From NCBI GenBank assembly GCA_947460875.1, contig CANHGR010000011.1, positions 1 through 61,520 of the forward strand: 61,520 nucleotides of DNA, given 5' to 3'. The position numbers and the translations under genes are program-made. Positions 35,286 to 43,470 of the stretch are shown here, one piece after another. The notes beneath the pieces are model-generated. The model saw only the letters and a list, made by a program, of their open reading frames with translations. It was not told the DNA's origin and did no database searches. Position 1 is the stretch's first letter. Each line of letters starts with the position of its first letter. The stretch comes from Sphingobacteriaceae bacterium. Lineage in GTDB: Bacteria; Bacteroidota; Bacteroidia; Sphingobacteriales; Sphingobacteriaceae.

Positions 35286-36048
35286 AATCCCAGGTATTTA
35301 AAGTTGGAATAGCATGGTGGGCTGTCATATCAAACTGCACTGGCACAACAGAAACGTATTCGTTATTAATTGCCCAAACGTCTGTATCCTGACCATGATC
35401 GTTTAACTGAAACACGCCTGTAAGCCAATAATAATTCCTATTGTGAGGATCTTTGCGCTCATCAAATTCTTCAGCGTATTTTGCATTTGCTTGTCTACAA
35501 ACCTTAATACCTTTTATAGAAGCGGAATTTGGAATGTTTACATTCAAGAGTGTTCCAGACTGTAATCCGTGCTCGAGCACTTGCTCTGCAATAGCCTTTA
35601 CGTAGGGAAGGCATTTTACAAAATCGGCATCGTAAGAGAAATCATCATATGAGAACCCTATCGATGGAATACTTTCTATCGCCCCTTCAACCGCTGCAGA
35701 CATCGTACCTGAGTAGATGACGTTAATGGAATAATTAAGTCCGTGATTAATACCTGACACACAAAGATCAGGCTTCTTTCCCTTAAAAACTTGATTCACA
35801 GCTAGTTTAACACAATCCACAGGCGTCCCCGAGCTTTTATACATGTCGACTCCGGGATAAAGATCAACTTTATCTAGTCTGAGGGGCTTAGCGATGGTTA
35901 TAGCATGGCCCATACCAGATTGCGGACTATCTGGTGCGACGACAACGATGTTCCCCAACTCTTTCATCGCCCCAATCAGCGCGCGGATACCGGGGGCATC
36001 GATACCATCATCATTAACAATAAGAATGTTTGGCTTGCTTTTGTTCAT
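35266..36048 (-). CDS. surE: 5'/3'-nucleotidase SurE
   Basis: 260 residues. A metal-dependent nucleoside monophosphatase linked to stationary-phase survival. The N-terminal ILIVNDDGIDAPGIRAL holds the Asp-Asp metal site. SPQSGMGHAIT and CVSGINHGLNYSINVIYSGT complete the active site. First gene of the minus-strand surE-small protein-lpxB operon. Upstream, 36049-36166 holds only degenerate purine-rich sequence. Confidence 0.95.
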   Translation of the reverse strand: MNKSKPNILIVNDDGIDAPGIRALIGAMKELGNIVVVAPDSPQSGMGHAITIAKPLRLDKVDLYPGVDMYKSSGTPVDCVKLAVNQVFKGKKPDLCVSGINHGLNYSINVIYSGTMSAAVEGAIESIPSIGFSYDDFSYDADFVKCLPYVKAIAEQVLEHGLQSGTLLNVNIPNSASIKGIKVCRQANAKYAEEFDERKDPHNRNYYWLTGVFQLNDHGQDTDVWAINNEYVSVVPVQFDMTAHHAIPTLNTWDFDVKKK

Positions 36049-36166
36049 GATGCGAAATTACGAAAAGGTATGGAGCTTGGAAGAGTTGATGAGGAAAAGG
36101 AGGAGATCTGAGGTAAGAGGCTTGAGGTAGTGGGGCTGAAGTAGGAAGACGATCGGGACTGACATT

Positions 36167-36212
36167 GATCAATTAAAAAGCTCCACTTTTCTGCAGAGCT
36201 TTTTAATTGATC
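36167..36212. terminator. 17-bp perfect hairpin terminator after the CsbD gene
   Basis: GATCAATTAAAAAGCTC (36167-36183) and GAGCTTTTTAATTGATC (36196-36212) are perfect inverse complements with a 12-base loop. It begins 2 bases after the CsbD stop on the minus strand. The stem includes its own T-runs on both strands, so it can end transcription either way. Confidence 0.85.
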
Positions 36213-36213
36213 G

Positions 36214-36399
36214 TTATAACTTGTTTAACCAAGCGACAACTTCATCTCGGGCCTTACCAGTTTTTTGCTGTATTTTACCGAGTAGCTCATCGTCTTTACC
36301 TTCCTCATGTTTAAGATCATCATTGGTAAGATTTCCATAAGATTGTTTCACTTTCCATTTGATCTCATTCCATCGGCCTTGCCATTTAATGGCAGACAT
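36214..36399 (-). CDS. CsbD family stress protein
   Basis: 61 residues, hydrophilic and helical. The start [19 protein letters not shown] and [23 protein letters not shown] end are marks of CsbD/YjbJ proteins, which accumulate under general stress in other bacteria with no known activity. It is a single-gene transcript with a strong terminator. Confidence 0.88.
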   Translation of the reverse strand: MSAIKWQGRWNEIKWKVKQSYGNLTNDDLKHEEGKDDELLGKIQQKTGKARDEVVAWLNKL

Positions 36400-36466
36400 A
36401 GTTTTTTATTTTAGGTTAGAAATTTATCTAACACATTAACATTCTATATCGACATTGGTTTCAATG

Positions 36467-38374
36467 CTATAGCGCACCCGCTTTAATTTCTTCGACCACA
36501 GCAGGATCTAACAAGGTAGTAGTATCTCCGAGATTTGAAGTCTCGCCTTCCGCAATTTTTCTAAGGATTCGCCGCATGATCTTTCCTGATCTTGTTTTCG
36601 GCAATCCCGTAACGAACTGAATTTTGTCTGGCTTGGCAATCGGCCCGATAATTCGGGAAACTGTCATAATGATATCCTTGCGAGTTATTTCATCATTCTC
36701 ATGCTTTTTCGGACAGATTACAAAAGCATAAACTCCTTGACCTTTTATTTCGTGAGGATAACCTACCACGGCCGACTCTATTACGCCCGAATGCATGTTA
36801 ATGGCATTTTCTACTTCTGCTGTACCGATTCGATGCCCCGAAACGTTGAGCACATCATCTACCCGGCCAGTGATACGGTAGTAGCCATCCTCATCACGCA
36901 TACATCCATCTCCGGTAAAATAAAGATTATCGTAGGTTGAAAAATAAGTGAGGCGGCATCGCTCATGGTCTCCAAATGTAGTTCTTAACATTCCTGGCCA
37001 CGGAAATTTAATGCAGAGATTTCCATTAACTCCGTTACCCTGGATTTCAACACCGTTCTCATCGACCAAAATTGGCTGAATTCCCGGAAGGGGAAGCGTT
37101 GCAAAACTTGGTTTTGTATCGGTAACATTCGCAATCGGCGAGATCATTATTCCTCCAGTTTCGGTTTGCCACCATGTGTCTACGATCGGACAATTCTTTT
37201 TTCCGATTTCCTCATCAAACCAATGCCATGCTTCTTCGTTAATGGGCTCGCCAACAGAGCCTAATTTTTTAAGCGAACTTAGATCTTTGCCTTTTAACAG
37301 ATTGGTACCAAAACTCATTAAGGAACGAATCGCAGTCGGCGCGGTATAGAGGATGTTTACCTTAAACTTATCTACAATATCCCAGAGACGACCCGCATCG
37401 GGCCAGGTTGGAATACCTTCGAACATTAACGTAGTGGCGCCTTGTGAAAGTGGTCCATACACAATGTATGAATGCCCCGTAATCCATCCGATATCTGCAG
37501 TACAGAAATAAACCTCCCCTGGTTGGTATTGAAAAACGTTTGCGAACGTATAGCCTGTATAAACCATATATCCACCACAAGTATGCACCACACCCTTCGG
37601 TTTCCCAGTTGAACCGGAAGTATAGAGAATGAAGAGTATATCTTCGGCGTCCATTTCTTCTGCCGGAAAATCTGGATTACCTTGTGTCTCTACTTTTCTT
37701 AATTCATCTTCCCACCAAACATCGCGACCTTTAATCATTGATACCGGCATGCGACTACGTGTAAGTACGATCACTGTTTTCACCGTAGAACATTGAACTA
37801 GTGCATCATCAATTACCGTTTTGAGCGGAATTTCCTTATTTCCTCTAAAGCCCGCATCGGCAGTAATCACCATGGAGCATGTTGCATCATTTATCCGATC
37901 GGCAATAGATTGCGCAGAAAAACCACCAAACACCACCGAATGTATCGCGCCAATTCTCGCACACGCCATCACAGCAATTGCCAATTCAGGAACCATCGGC
38001 ATATAAATACAAATTCGATCGCCTTTTTTTACACCGTTATTCTTTAGAACATGACAGAATTGGCAAACTTTTTCATAAAGCTGGCGGTAAGTCAACGTTC
38101 GGTAATGCTCGCTCGGATCGTTGGGCTCCCAAATAATTGCTGGCTGATCTCCAAGTTTGTGCAGATTTCTATCCAGGCAGTTCTCTGTGATGTTAAGTTT
38201 TGCTCCTTCAAACCATTTTACCTTTGGTTCTTGAAAATTCCAATCGAGCACCCTATCCCACTTTTTACGCCAAAAGAAATTTTTTGCAATATCGGCCCAA
38301 AATTTTTCTGGTTCCGCTACGCTTTCTTTATACACCTGCTGGTATTCTTCAAATGATTTGACCTGTAAGCCCAT
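36467..38374 (-). CDS. acs: Acetyl-CoA synthetase
   Basis: 635 residues. It activates acetate with ATP to acetyl-AMP and then acetyl-CoA. The AMP-binding loop is YTSGSTGKPKGVVHT, with VDTWWQTETGG for acyl-AMP contacts. The regulatory lysine is Lys598 in PKTRSGKIMRR, a known acetylation site in the family. Its neighbours include malate synthase and lactate genes, which fits growth on two- and three-carbon acids. Confidence 0.96.
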   Translation of the reverse strand: MGLQVKSFEEYQQVYKESVAEPEKFWADIAKNFFWRKKWDRVLDWNFQEPKVKWFEGAKLNITENCLDRNLHKLGDQPAIIWEPNDPSEHYRTLTYRQLYEKVCQFCHVLKNNGVKKGDRICIYMPMVPELAIAVMACARIGAIHSVVFGGFSAQSIADRINDATCSMVITADAGFRGNKEIPLKTVIDDALVQCSTVKTVIVLTRSRMPVSMIKGRDVWWEDELRKVETQGNPDFPAEEMDAEDILFILYTSGSTGKPKGVVHTCGGYMVYTGYTFANVFQYQPGEVYFCTADIGWITGHSYIVYGPLSQGATTLMFEGIPTWPDAGRLWDIVDKFKVNILYTAPTAIRSLMSFGTNLLKGKDLSSLKKLGSVGEPINEEAWHWFDEEIGKKNCPIVDTWWQTETGGIMISPIANVTDTKPSFATLPLPGIQPILVDENGVEIQGNGVNGNLCIKFPWPGMLRTTFGDHERCRLTYFSTYDNLYFTGDGCMRDEDGYYRITGRVDDVLNVSGHRIGTAEVENAINMHSGVIESAVVGYPHEIKGQGVYAFVICPKKHENDEITRKDIIMTVSRIIGPIAKPDKIQFVTGLPKTRSGKIMRRILRKIAEGETSNLGDTTTLLDPAVVEEIKAGAL

Positions 38375-38431
38375 TGAGGAGGTTGGAGTGTAAGATTATA
38401 AGTAATACGTTGTAAGTTAGTGAATGGGCAT

Positions 38432-40315
38432 TTAAACCTTAAAATCTAAATTCTCGGTAGTGCGCGTACCATCCTTTTTAAAAGCGTCGACATACAACTT
38501 AATTCTGTTTTTAGCTACCTCGAGGTCCGTATTATTGAGGTTGATATTGAGCAGATCAATGAACCAAGGGAACTTTACATCACTTAGGGTATAAATCTCG
38601 GCAATTTCCCGCGAAATTGGTAAAGTAGTGCTTTTAGACGATTCATAAACATCTTTCGTGTCTGCCTTGAGCAACTTATCGTACTCTTCTTCAAGCAGTT
38701 GCTTAAATATCGCCGCTGAAAACACATCGCCTTTTTTCGTTCCTGTTGCGCCATCGTCTTCGGTCAGAATTGCACCCTTACTAATCCATTCCCAAAGGAT
38801 ACTTAAGCGGATCTCGCCGGTTGCCATGTCTTCCATCAAGTAAAGAATATCGTCATTGCCGAAAAAATCTGCAGCTTTTAAAGCCGCGGCCTGCATACCT
38901 TGCCCGAAAGCATTTCCATATTGAAGGGCAACACTCAATAAATTACGTGCTCCGCGGATGGTTGTTTCCGCGGGCTCAATCAGGATTAAACCGTCCGAAT
39001 CTTGCTTCGTATAGGTTAGCCTAGGGAAATTTCTACCAAGCTGATTTGCTTCTCCAATTTTCTCCCAAACCGGCCTAACAATATTAACCATTTTCCAATG
39101 TGCTACCCATTTCCCACTGGCGCCATCGCGCTGCTCGCGCTCGGCTCCGGCCACTGCTTTTTTCATACTTGCAGAAACGCCTTCGGCAGAACCTACCGGG
39201 ATGTTAGGCTCCATTCCTCCCTGCCAAAGGGCAAAATTTCCATTGATATCGGGTGTATTAACAGCGCAGCGCACCCTGTTTTCGTAGTTGCGCATATAGC
39301 CATAAGTCATCAAAATAGATTCAATATTTGGATTAACGAAGCCTTCGTCCCATGTCATCGCATCTGAAACACTATTAATATAATCCCAGCGACCCGTGTT
39401 GTATCCCACAAAATGCTTGCCCAAAGCCGCCCGAATTTCCATCAATTGATAGGTTTCTTCCAATTGCTCAACTAACACGTATACTTTAATTGTTCCATTA
39501 GCTAAGCTAAGTTTCCCTTCAAGTGCCGTGATCATATCATTCCACAGCGCCGCTTCTCCTGCAGTTTGAATCTTTGGAAGGTACAACACAACAGATGAAC
39601 CATTCTTCTGTAACTCTTTATAGTTATTTACCACGTAAAGGGTTAGATCAACAATGGATGCCGCCATAGCCACCCCGTCCGAATTACGGATATGACGGTC
39701 ATCTAAATGCAATCCACGCGCTCTAAATATCTTGGTTGTAAAATCTAGTTGCTTTTGCCAGTCGGCGATAAGTTTCTTGCCAAAAAATCCCTGCGCCCAT
39801 TTATTCATTTCTGCTGCTACTTGCTCTGCTACTTTTAAGAAAATAGGGTCCTTGTGGATCGCCAGCTTAAGATTTCTTTGATTGTCAAGCGACATAGTCT
39901 CGGTTTGCCCTAGTGCGTCTTCGCCATCAAACATCCAGCCGTCTGCACCTGAAAGCAAAGCATAAGCGGCGTTGCGGATACTATTTTCAAGTGGAGCATT
40001 CGGCTTGGCGGCCGGACCCGTTCCCTGTATCCATTGTCTCTGCAGATCTGCAGGTATAATTGCACCCTCGAATTGCCCGTCGCGAGCATCTTGTACTTTA
40101 ATATTTGTACGCGGAATAATACTTTCTGGATCTAAAAAATCGATTCTTTCTTTATTTTTTTGACGTTCGGATCTCTGTTTAACTCTTTGAGACATCGCTT
40201 CTTTAACATCCTTATTAAAATTAGACAGTAACGAAAGTGCTTCTAAAGCTTCGTTCGTGTAAATATCACTGTAGGCTTCTTTCAGTCCTTCGCGGATCTT
40301 AATAGTATTAGTCAT
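38432..40315 (-). CDS. aceB: Malate synthase, enlarged form
   Basis: 627 residues, about 95 longer than the usual malate synthase A. It joins glyoxylate and acetyl-CoA to malate. Matched active-site blocks are MFDGEDAL (129-135), FRARGLHL with its Arg, VLVEQLE with the Mg ligand Glu283, GRWDYI with Mg ligand Asp311, GKWVAH, and LMEDMATGEI, whose Asp496 fits the catalytic base. The pattern differs in detail from classical AceB (WVAHW where WVAHP is usual). Isocitrate lyase is absent here, so the bypass partner must lie elsewhere or glyoxylate comes from another route. The symbol rests on function, not close identity. Confidence 0.82.
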   Translation of the reverse strand: MTNTIKIREGLKEAYSDIYTNEALEALSLLSNFNKDVKEAMSQRVKQRSERQKNKERIDFLDPESIIPRTNIKVQDARDGQFEGAIIPADLQRQWIQGTGPAAKPNAPLENSIRNAAYALLSGADGWMFDGEDALGQTETMSLDNQRNLKLAIHKDPIFLKVAEQVAAEMNKWAQGFFGKKLIADWQKQLDFTTKIFRARGLHLDDRHIRNSDGVAMAASIVDLTLYVVNNYKELQKNGSSVVLYLPKIQTAGEAALWNDMITALEGKLSLANGTIKVYVLVEQLEETYQLMEIRAALGKHFVGYNTGRWDYINSVSDAMTWDEGFVNPNIESILMTYGYMRNYENRVRCAVNTPDINGNFALWQGGMEPNIPVGSAEGVSASMKKAVAGAEREQRDGASGKWVAHWKMVNIVRPVWEKIGEANQLGRNFPRLTYTKQDSDGLILIEPAETTIRGARNLLSVALQYGNAFGQGMQAAALKAADFFGNDDILYLMEDMATGEIRLSILWEWISKGAILTEDDGATGTKKGDVFSAAIFKQLLEEEYDKLLKADTKDVYESSKSTTLPISREIAEIYTLSDVKFPWFIDLLNINLNNTDLEVAKNRIKLYVDAFKKDGTRTTENLDFKV

Positions 40316-40337
40316 GTTGGATTTTGTTTTATCGGCA

Positions 40338-40401
40338 AGTCATCCGATGACTCACGAAGCTTTCTAAATTTACGGTTTAATCTACTAGTCATCGGATGAC
40401 T
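40338..40401. repeat. Pair of inverted 15-bp palindromic repeats
   Basis: AGTCATCCGATGACT (40338-40352) and its exact reverse complement (40387-40401) lie 34 bases apart. Each copy is itself nearly palindromic. A two-mismatch relative is at 30099-30113. They lie between lutC and malate synthase, where they might form a hairpin. Confidence 0.65.
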
Positions 40402-40414
40402 ACTATTCAATGCT

Positions 40415-40492
40415 CCGTCAGACTGAGCTTGTTGAACTCTACTTGATATTCCGGCACTCTGAGCTTTGACAAGTACCTTTGGGGCATGACGG
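40415..40492. repeat. Repeat element with CCGTCA/TGACGG ends
   Basis: CCGTCA (40415-40420) and TGACGG (40487-40492) flank two related blocks, GACTGAGCTTGTTGAACTCT and CACTCTGAGCTTTGACAAGT. This resembles dispersed intergenic repeats of Bacteroidota that I recall; it ends just before the lutC stop. Confidence 0.5.
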
Positions 40493-40497
40493 TTGCA

Positions 40498-41085
40498 CTA
40501 TTTCATAATAATTACTGTCATTGTCAAAGGCCCATGCGCTCCAAGAACCAATGCTTGCTCAATATCGGCTGTTTTTGAAGGCCCTCCAATAAACCCTGCA
40601 AATCCATAGCTATCTTCTACTCCGATCTTTTCGTAGGCATTATGCAGTGTAGAAACGATGTCCTCTGCTTTTACAAGTACCGCCAGATGCTGACAAATAT
40701 AGGGTATCACACGATGCCCCATATCCTGTTCTGTTAGCCAAACAGCACCATTTTCAGCGACTGCCAAACCGGATTGTATTACCGCCACTTCCACATTGTC
40801 ATAGCTATGTGCTGTTTGCTCTTTAGAAACAAGCTCAGCAATATCTTGTAGTTCAGGCAACGTTGTGACCACACGTTTCGTAAAATCAAAATCAGCTTTG
40901 AGAAGAGCTTTTAAGCCCGCAACGTCATCTGCAATCCGCACAGTCCCACTGATTTCAGTAAAAGTATCGACATATTGCTTCAAAATATCATCGTACTGCA
41001 CCTTGAATTTTGTTATATCCGGCAAGGGACTAAATTTAGGCTGATTTTGCAGAACGGCGGATAGTATTTTTTCTCTGGTGTTCAA
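40498..41085 (-). CDS. lutC: LutC-type LUD-domain protein
   Basis: 195 residues with a single LUD domain (IADDVAGLKALL, then VAENGAVWLTEQDMGHR and GFIGGPSKTADIEQALVLGAHGP). It is the third subunit of LutABC, which oxidises L-lactate to pyruvate. The gap from lutB is 189 bases (41086-41274) and holds no gene, only AT-rich sequence with TTATAAGTGGTAAGTTATA-like short repeats, so lutC may be weakly separated from lutAB. Confidence 0.88.
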   Translation of the reverse strand: MNTREKILSAVLQNQPKFSPLPDITKFKVQYDDILKQYVDTFTEISGTVRIADDVAGLKALLKADFDFTKRVVTTLPELQDIAELVSKEQTAHSYDNVEVAVIQSGLAVAENGAVWLTEQDMGHRVIPYICQHLAVLVKAEDIVSTLHNAYEKIGVEDSYGFAGFIGGPSKTADIEQALVLGAHGPLTMTVIIMK

Positions 41086-41274
41086 GTTATAAGTGGTAAG
41101 TTATACGTTATTAAGTTGTATTAATGCCTGGCATTTAAATTTTGGTTTGAGTAAAATGCAAAAAGCATGGAGCAAAGAATCAAAGCACTTAAACAGCTTG
41201 CCAATCGGGACGTTCCACACTTCTTTTTTCACTTTTCCTTGCATAGTAATCATTAAAGTACGGAACCACAGTCC

Positions 41275-42666
41275 TTACTCCTTTCCATCCTTTTTTCCGT
41301 TCTTCTCATACCATTCGCCAAATGATTCTTTCGGACCATACGGCATTTCTCTCTGCTTATACCATGGGTTAAATTTATTGTTAACCGCAAAAGGAGCATG
41401 TTTTAAAAGCCACCTTCCGGTTTTTCCAGTTGCTTTGTATAGCGCCGGCGATGAAAGTGTTAGAGTCATCGCCTTCATACTTACTGATTTAGAATTAGAG
41501 ACATAACCGCTTTTCACAATCTCTTGGCGCCATTTGTAAAGCTGGACATGAATATCAATCTTTACCGGACAAACATTTGAGCATGATCCGCAGAGCGTGG
41601 AGGCAAAAGGAAGGTCTGCTTGACGCTTCATATCCAAGTTAGGCGCCAAGATTGCGCCTATCGGACCGGTAATAGTATTGTGGTAGCTCAACCCGCCACT
41701 CTTACGGTAGACAGGGCAAGTATTCATACACGCGCCGCATTTAATACACTTTAAGGAGTCTCTAAAATCCTTAAGGCCAAGCAAACGACTTCTACCGCAA
41801 TCCACAAGGATTAGATGCATTTCATGACCCGGTCGAGGCTTTTTATGGTGACTAGAATAGATCGTGATTGGTTGCCCGGTTGCGCTTCTTGCCAACAATC
41901 TTAAAAAGATCCCAAGATGCTTCTTTTCCGGAATTATCTTTTCCAATCCCATTGAGGCAATCTGCACTTCTGCAAGATGAGCACCCATATCTGCATTGCC
42001 CTCGTTGGTACAAACCACATATTCGCCGGTTTCTGCCACCGCGAAATTTACACCGGTGAGATTCGCTCTACGACTATGAAATACGTTACGCAAATGTTTC
42101 CTCGCTGCACGCGTAAGCAACGTGGGATCAGACATGCCTTTTTCGGTACCTAGGTGAGTATGAAACAACTCTGCAATTTCTTCCTTTCGTTTATGAATAC
42201 ACGGCAGCACGACATGACTAGGCGGCTCATTGTCAATTTGTTGTATATATTCCCCCAAGTCAGAGTTGATCACTTCGATCCCTCGCTCCTGAAGATATTC
42301 ATTCAGGTTAAGTTCTTCCGTCAACATTGATTTGCTCTTCACCATCTTGTCAATTTCCTTTGCTTTCAGAATAGAATAGACAATTTCATTATGTTCTTCT
42401 GCACTATCGGCCCAATAGACTTTTACTCCATTTTTGGTGAGGTTTTCTTCAAATTGAATAAGATATTGTTGAAGATTAGAGATTACATTGGATTTAATGT
42501 CAGATGCTGCCTGCCGCAGTTCTTCCCATTGCGGAGTTTTATTTGCCTGAATATCCCGCTTCTGGCGGATCCACCATAAAGCTCCATCGTGCCAGCTCGC
42601 CTTTTCATCGTCCTTTATAAAATCTTCAGCGAGTTCTGAATGTTCTTTCGTCGTATCGATTCTCAT
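41275..42666 (-). CDS. lutB: LutB lactate utilisation iron-sulfur protein
   Basis: 463 residues. LUD domain (about 60-310), then 4Fe-4S motifs CIKCGACMNTCP and LCGSCSNVCP. It is the central subunit of the LutABC lactate-oxidising complex. It overlaps lutA by 4 bases, so the two are coupled. A stand-alone paralogue at 28694-30067 shares the layout. Confidence 0.92.
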   Translation of the reverse strand: MRIDTTKEHSELAEDFIKDDEKASWHDGALWWIRQKRDIQANKTPQWEELRQAASDIKSNVISNLQQYLIQFEENLTKNGVKVYWADSAEEHNEIVYSILKAKEIDKMVKSKSMLTEELNLNEYLQERGIEVINSDLGEYIQQIDNEPPSHVVLPCIHKRKEEIAELFHTHLGTEKGMSDPTLLTRAARKHLRNVFHSRRANLTGVNFAVAETGEYVVCTNEGNADMGAHLAEVQIASMGLEKIIPEKKHLGIFLRLLARSATGQPITIYSSHHKKPRPGHEMHLILVDCGRSRLLGLKDFRDSLKCIKCGACMNTCPVYRKSGGLSYHNTITGPIGAILAPNLDMKRQADLPFASTLCGSCSNVCPVKIDIHVQLYKWRQEIVKSGYVSNSKSVSMKAMTLTLSSPALYKATGKTGRWLLKHAPFAVNNKFNPWYKQREMPYGPKESFGEWYEKNGKKDGKE

Positions 42667-43400
42667 AAGTTGGCATTTAATATTTCAGCAATATGGATGA
42701 TCTTAACTTTACTCTTGCTTCTGTGAAGAATTCCCTCCAAATGCATCAAACAAGAGAGATCAGCGGACGTAATATACTCGGCGCCATTTTTTGTATGATC
42801 TGATACGCGATCCTTGCCCATTTTTACGGAAACCGCTTCTTCAGCAACGCAGAAAACGCCACCAAAACCACAACAATCATCTTGCCTATCGAGCTTAACA
42901 AGCTCTAAACCCTGCACCATATCTAAAAGTTGTTTAGGCTTAGAAAAACCGGGCGCTACCAACTCGCTCATCTGTGCAAGATGCAAACCGCGAAGTCCGT
43001 GGCAACTTTGATGAATTCCGACTTTATAGGGGAAACTTGCGTCCAGCTTCTCGATTTTGAGCACATCAGTCAAGAACTCAATCAGCTCATAAACTTTGCC
43101 CCGAAGGCTTTCCGCTGCGAGATGATCTTTCTGAGAATGTAGATGATCCTTGATATGCAGCACACAGCTGGCTGAAGGAGAAACTACATACTCAAATTCA
43201 GCGAAATTTTCGATAAAAAGGTCGTCGCAACCTTGGGTTAGGTGTTCAAAACCAGAATTCGCCATAGGTTGCCCACAACATGTTTGCCGACTAGGATATA
43301 CAACCTTGATTCCTAATTTTTGAAGTAGCTCAAGCGTAGCGATTGCTGCACCAGGATAAAATTGGTTAACATAACAAGGTATAAAAAGCCCAACGGTCAT
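42663..43400 (-). CDS. lutA: LutA lactate utilisation protein
   Basis: 245 residues with two CCG domains, QTCCGQPMANSG and DDCCGFGGVF, which bind iron-sulfur clusters as in LutA and heterodisulfide reductase subunit B. It starts 70 bases after the lactate permease gene ends and overlaps lutB. Together with lutB and lutC it should form the cytosolic L-lactate dehydrogenase complex. Confidence 0.93.
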   Translation of the reverse strand: MTVGLFIPCYVNQFYPGAAIATLELLQKLGIKVVYPSRQTCCGQPMANSGFEHLTQGCDDLFIENFAEFEYVVSPSASCVLHIKDHLHSQKDHLAAESLRGKVYELIEFLTDVLKIEKLDASFPYKVGIHQSCHGLRGLHLAQMSELVAPGFSKPKQLLDMVQGLELVKLDRQDDCCGFGGVFCVAEEAVSVKMGKDRVSDHTKNGAEYITSADLSCLMHLEGILHRSKSKVKIIHIAEILNANL

Positions 43401-43470
43401 ATATTACTTTAGATTTTTTGGTTCAGATTACAAATAAACAATAAAACCATTTTATCACAAAAATTCTAGC

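Noticed and set aside
41093-41506. A plus-strand frame spanning the lutB-lutC gap.
   Set aside because: Most of it is antisense to lutB, and the gap part is AT-rich with short repeats.
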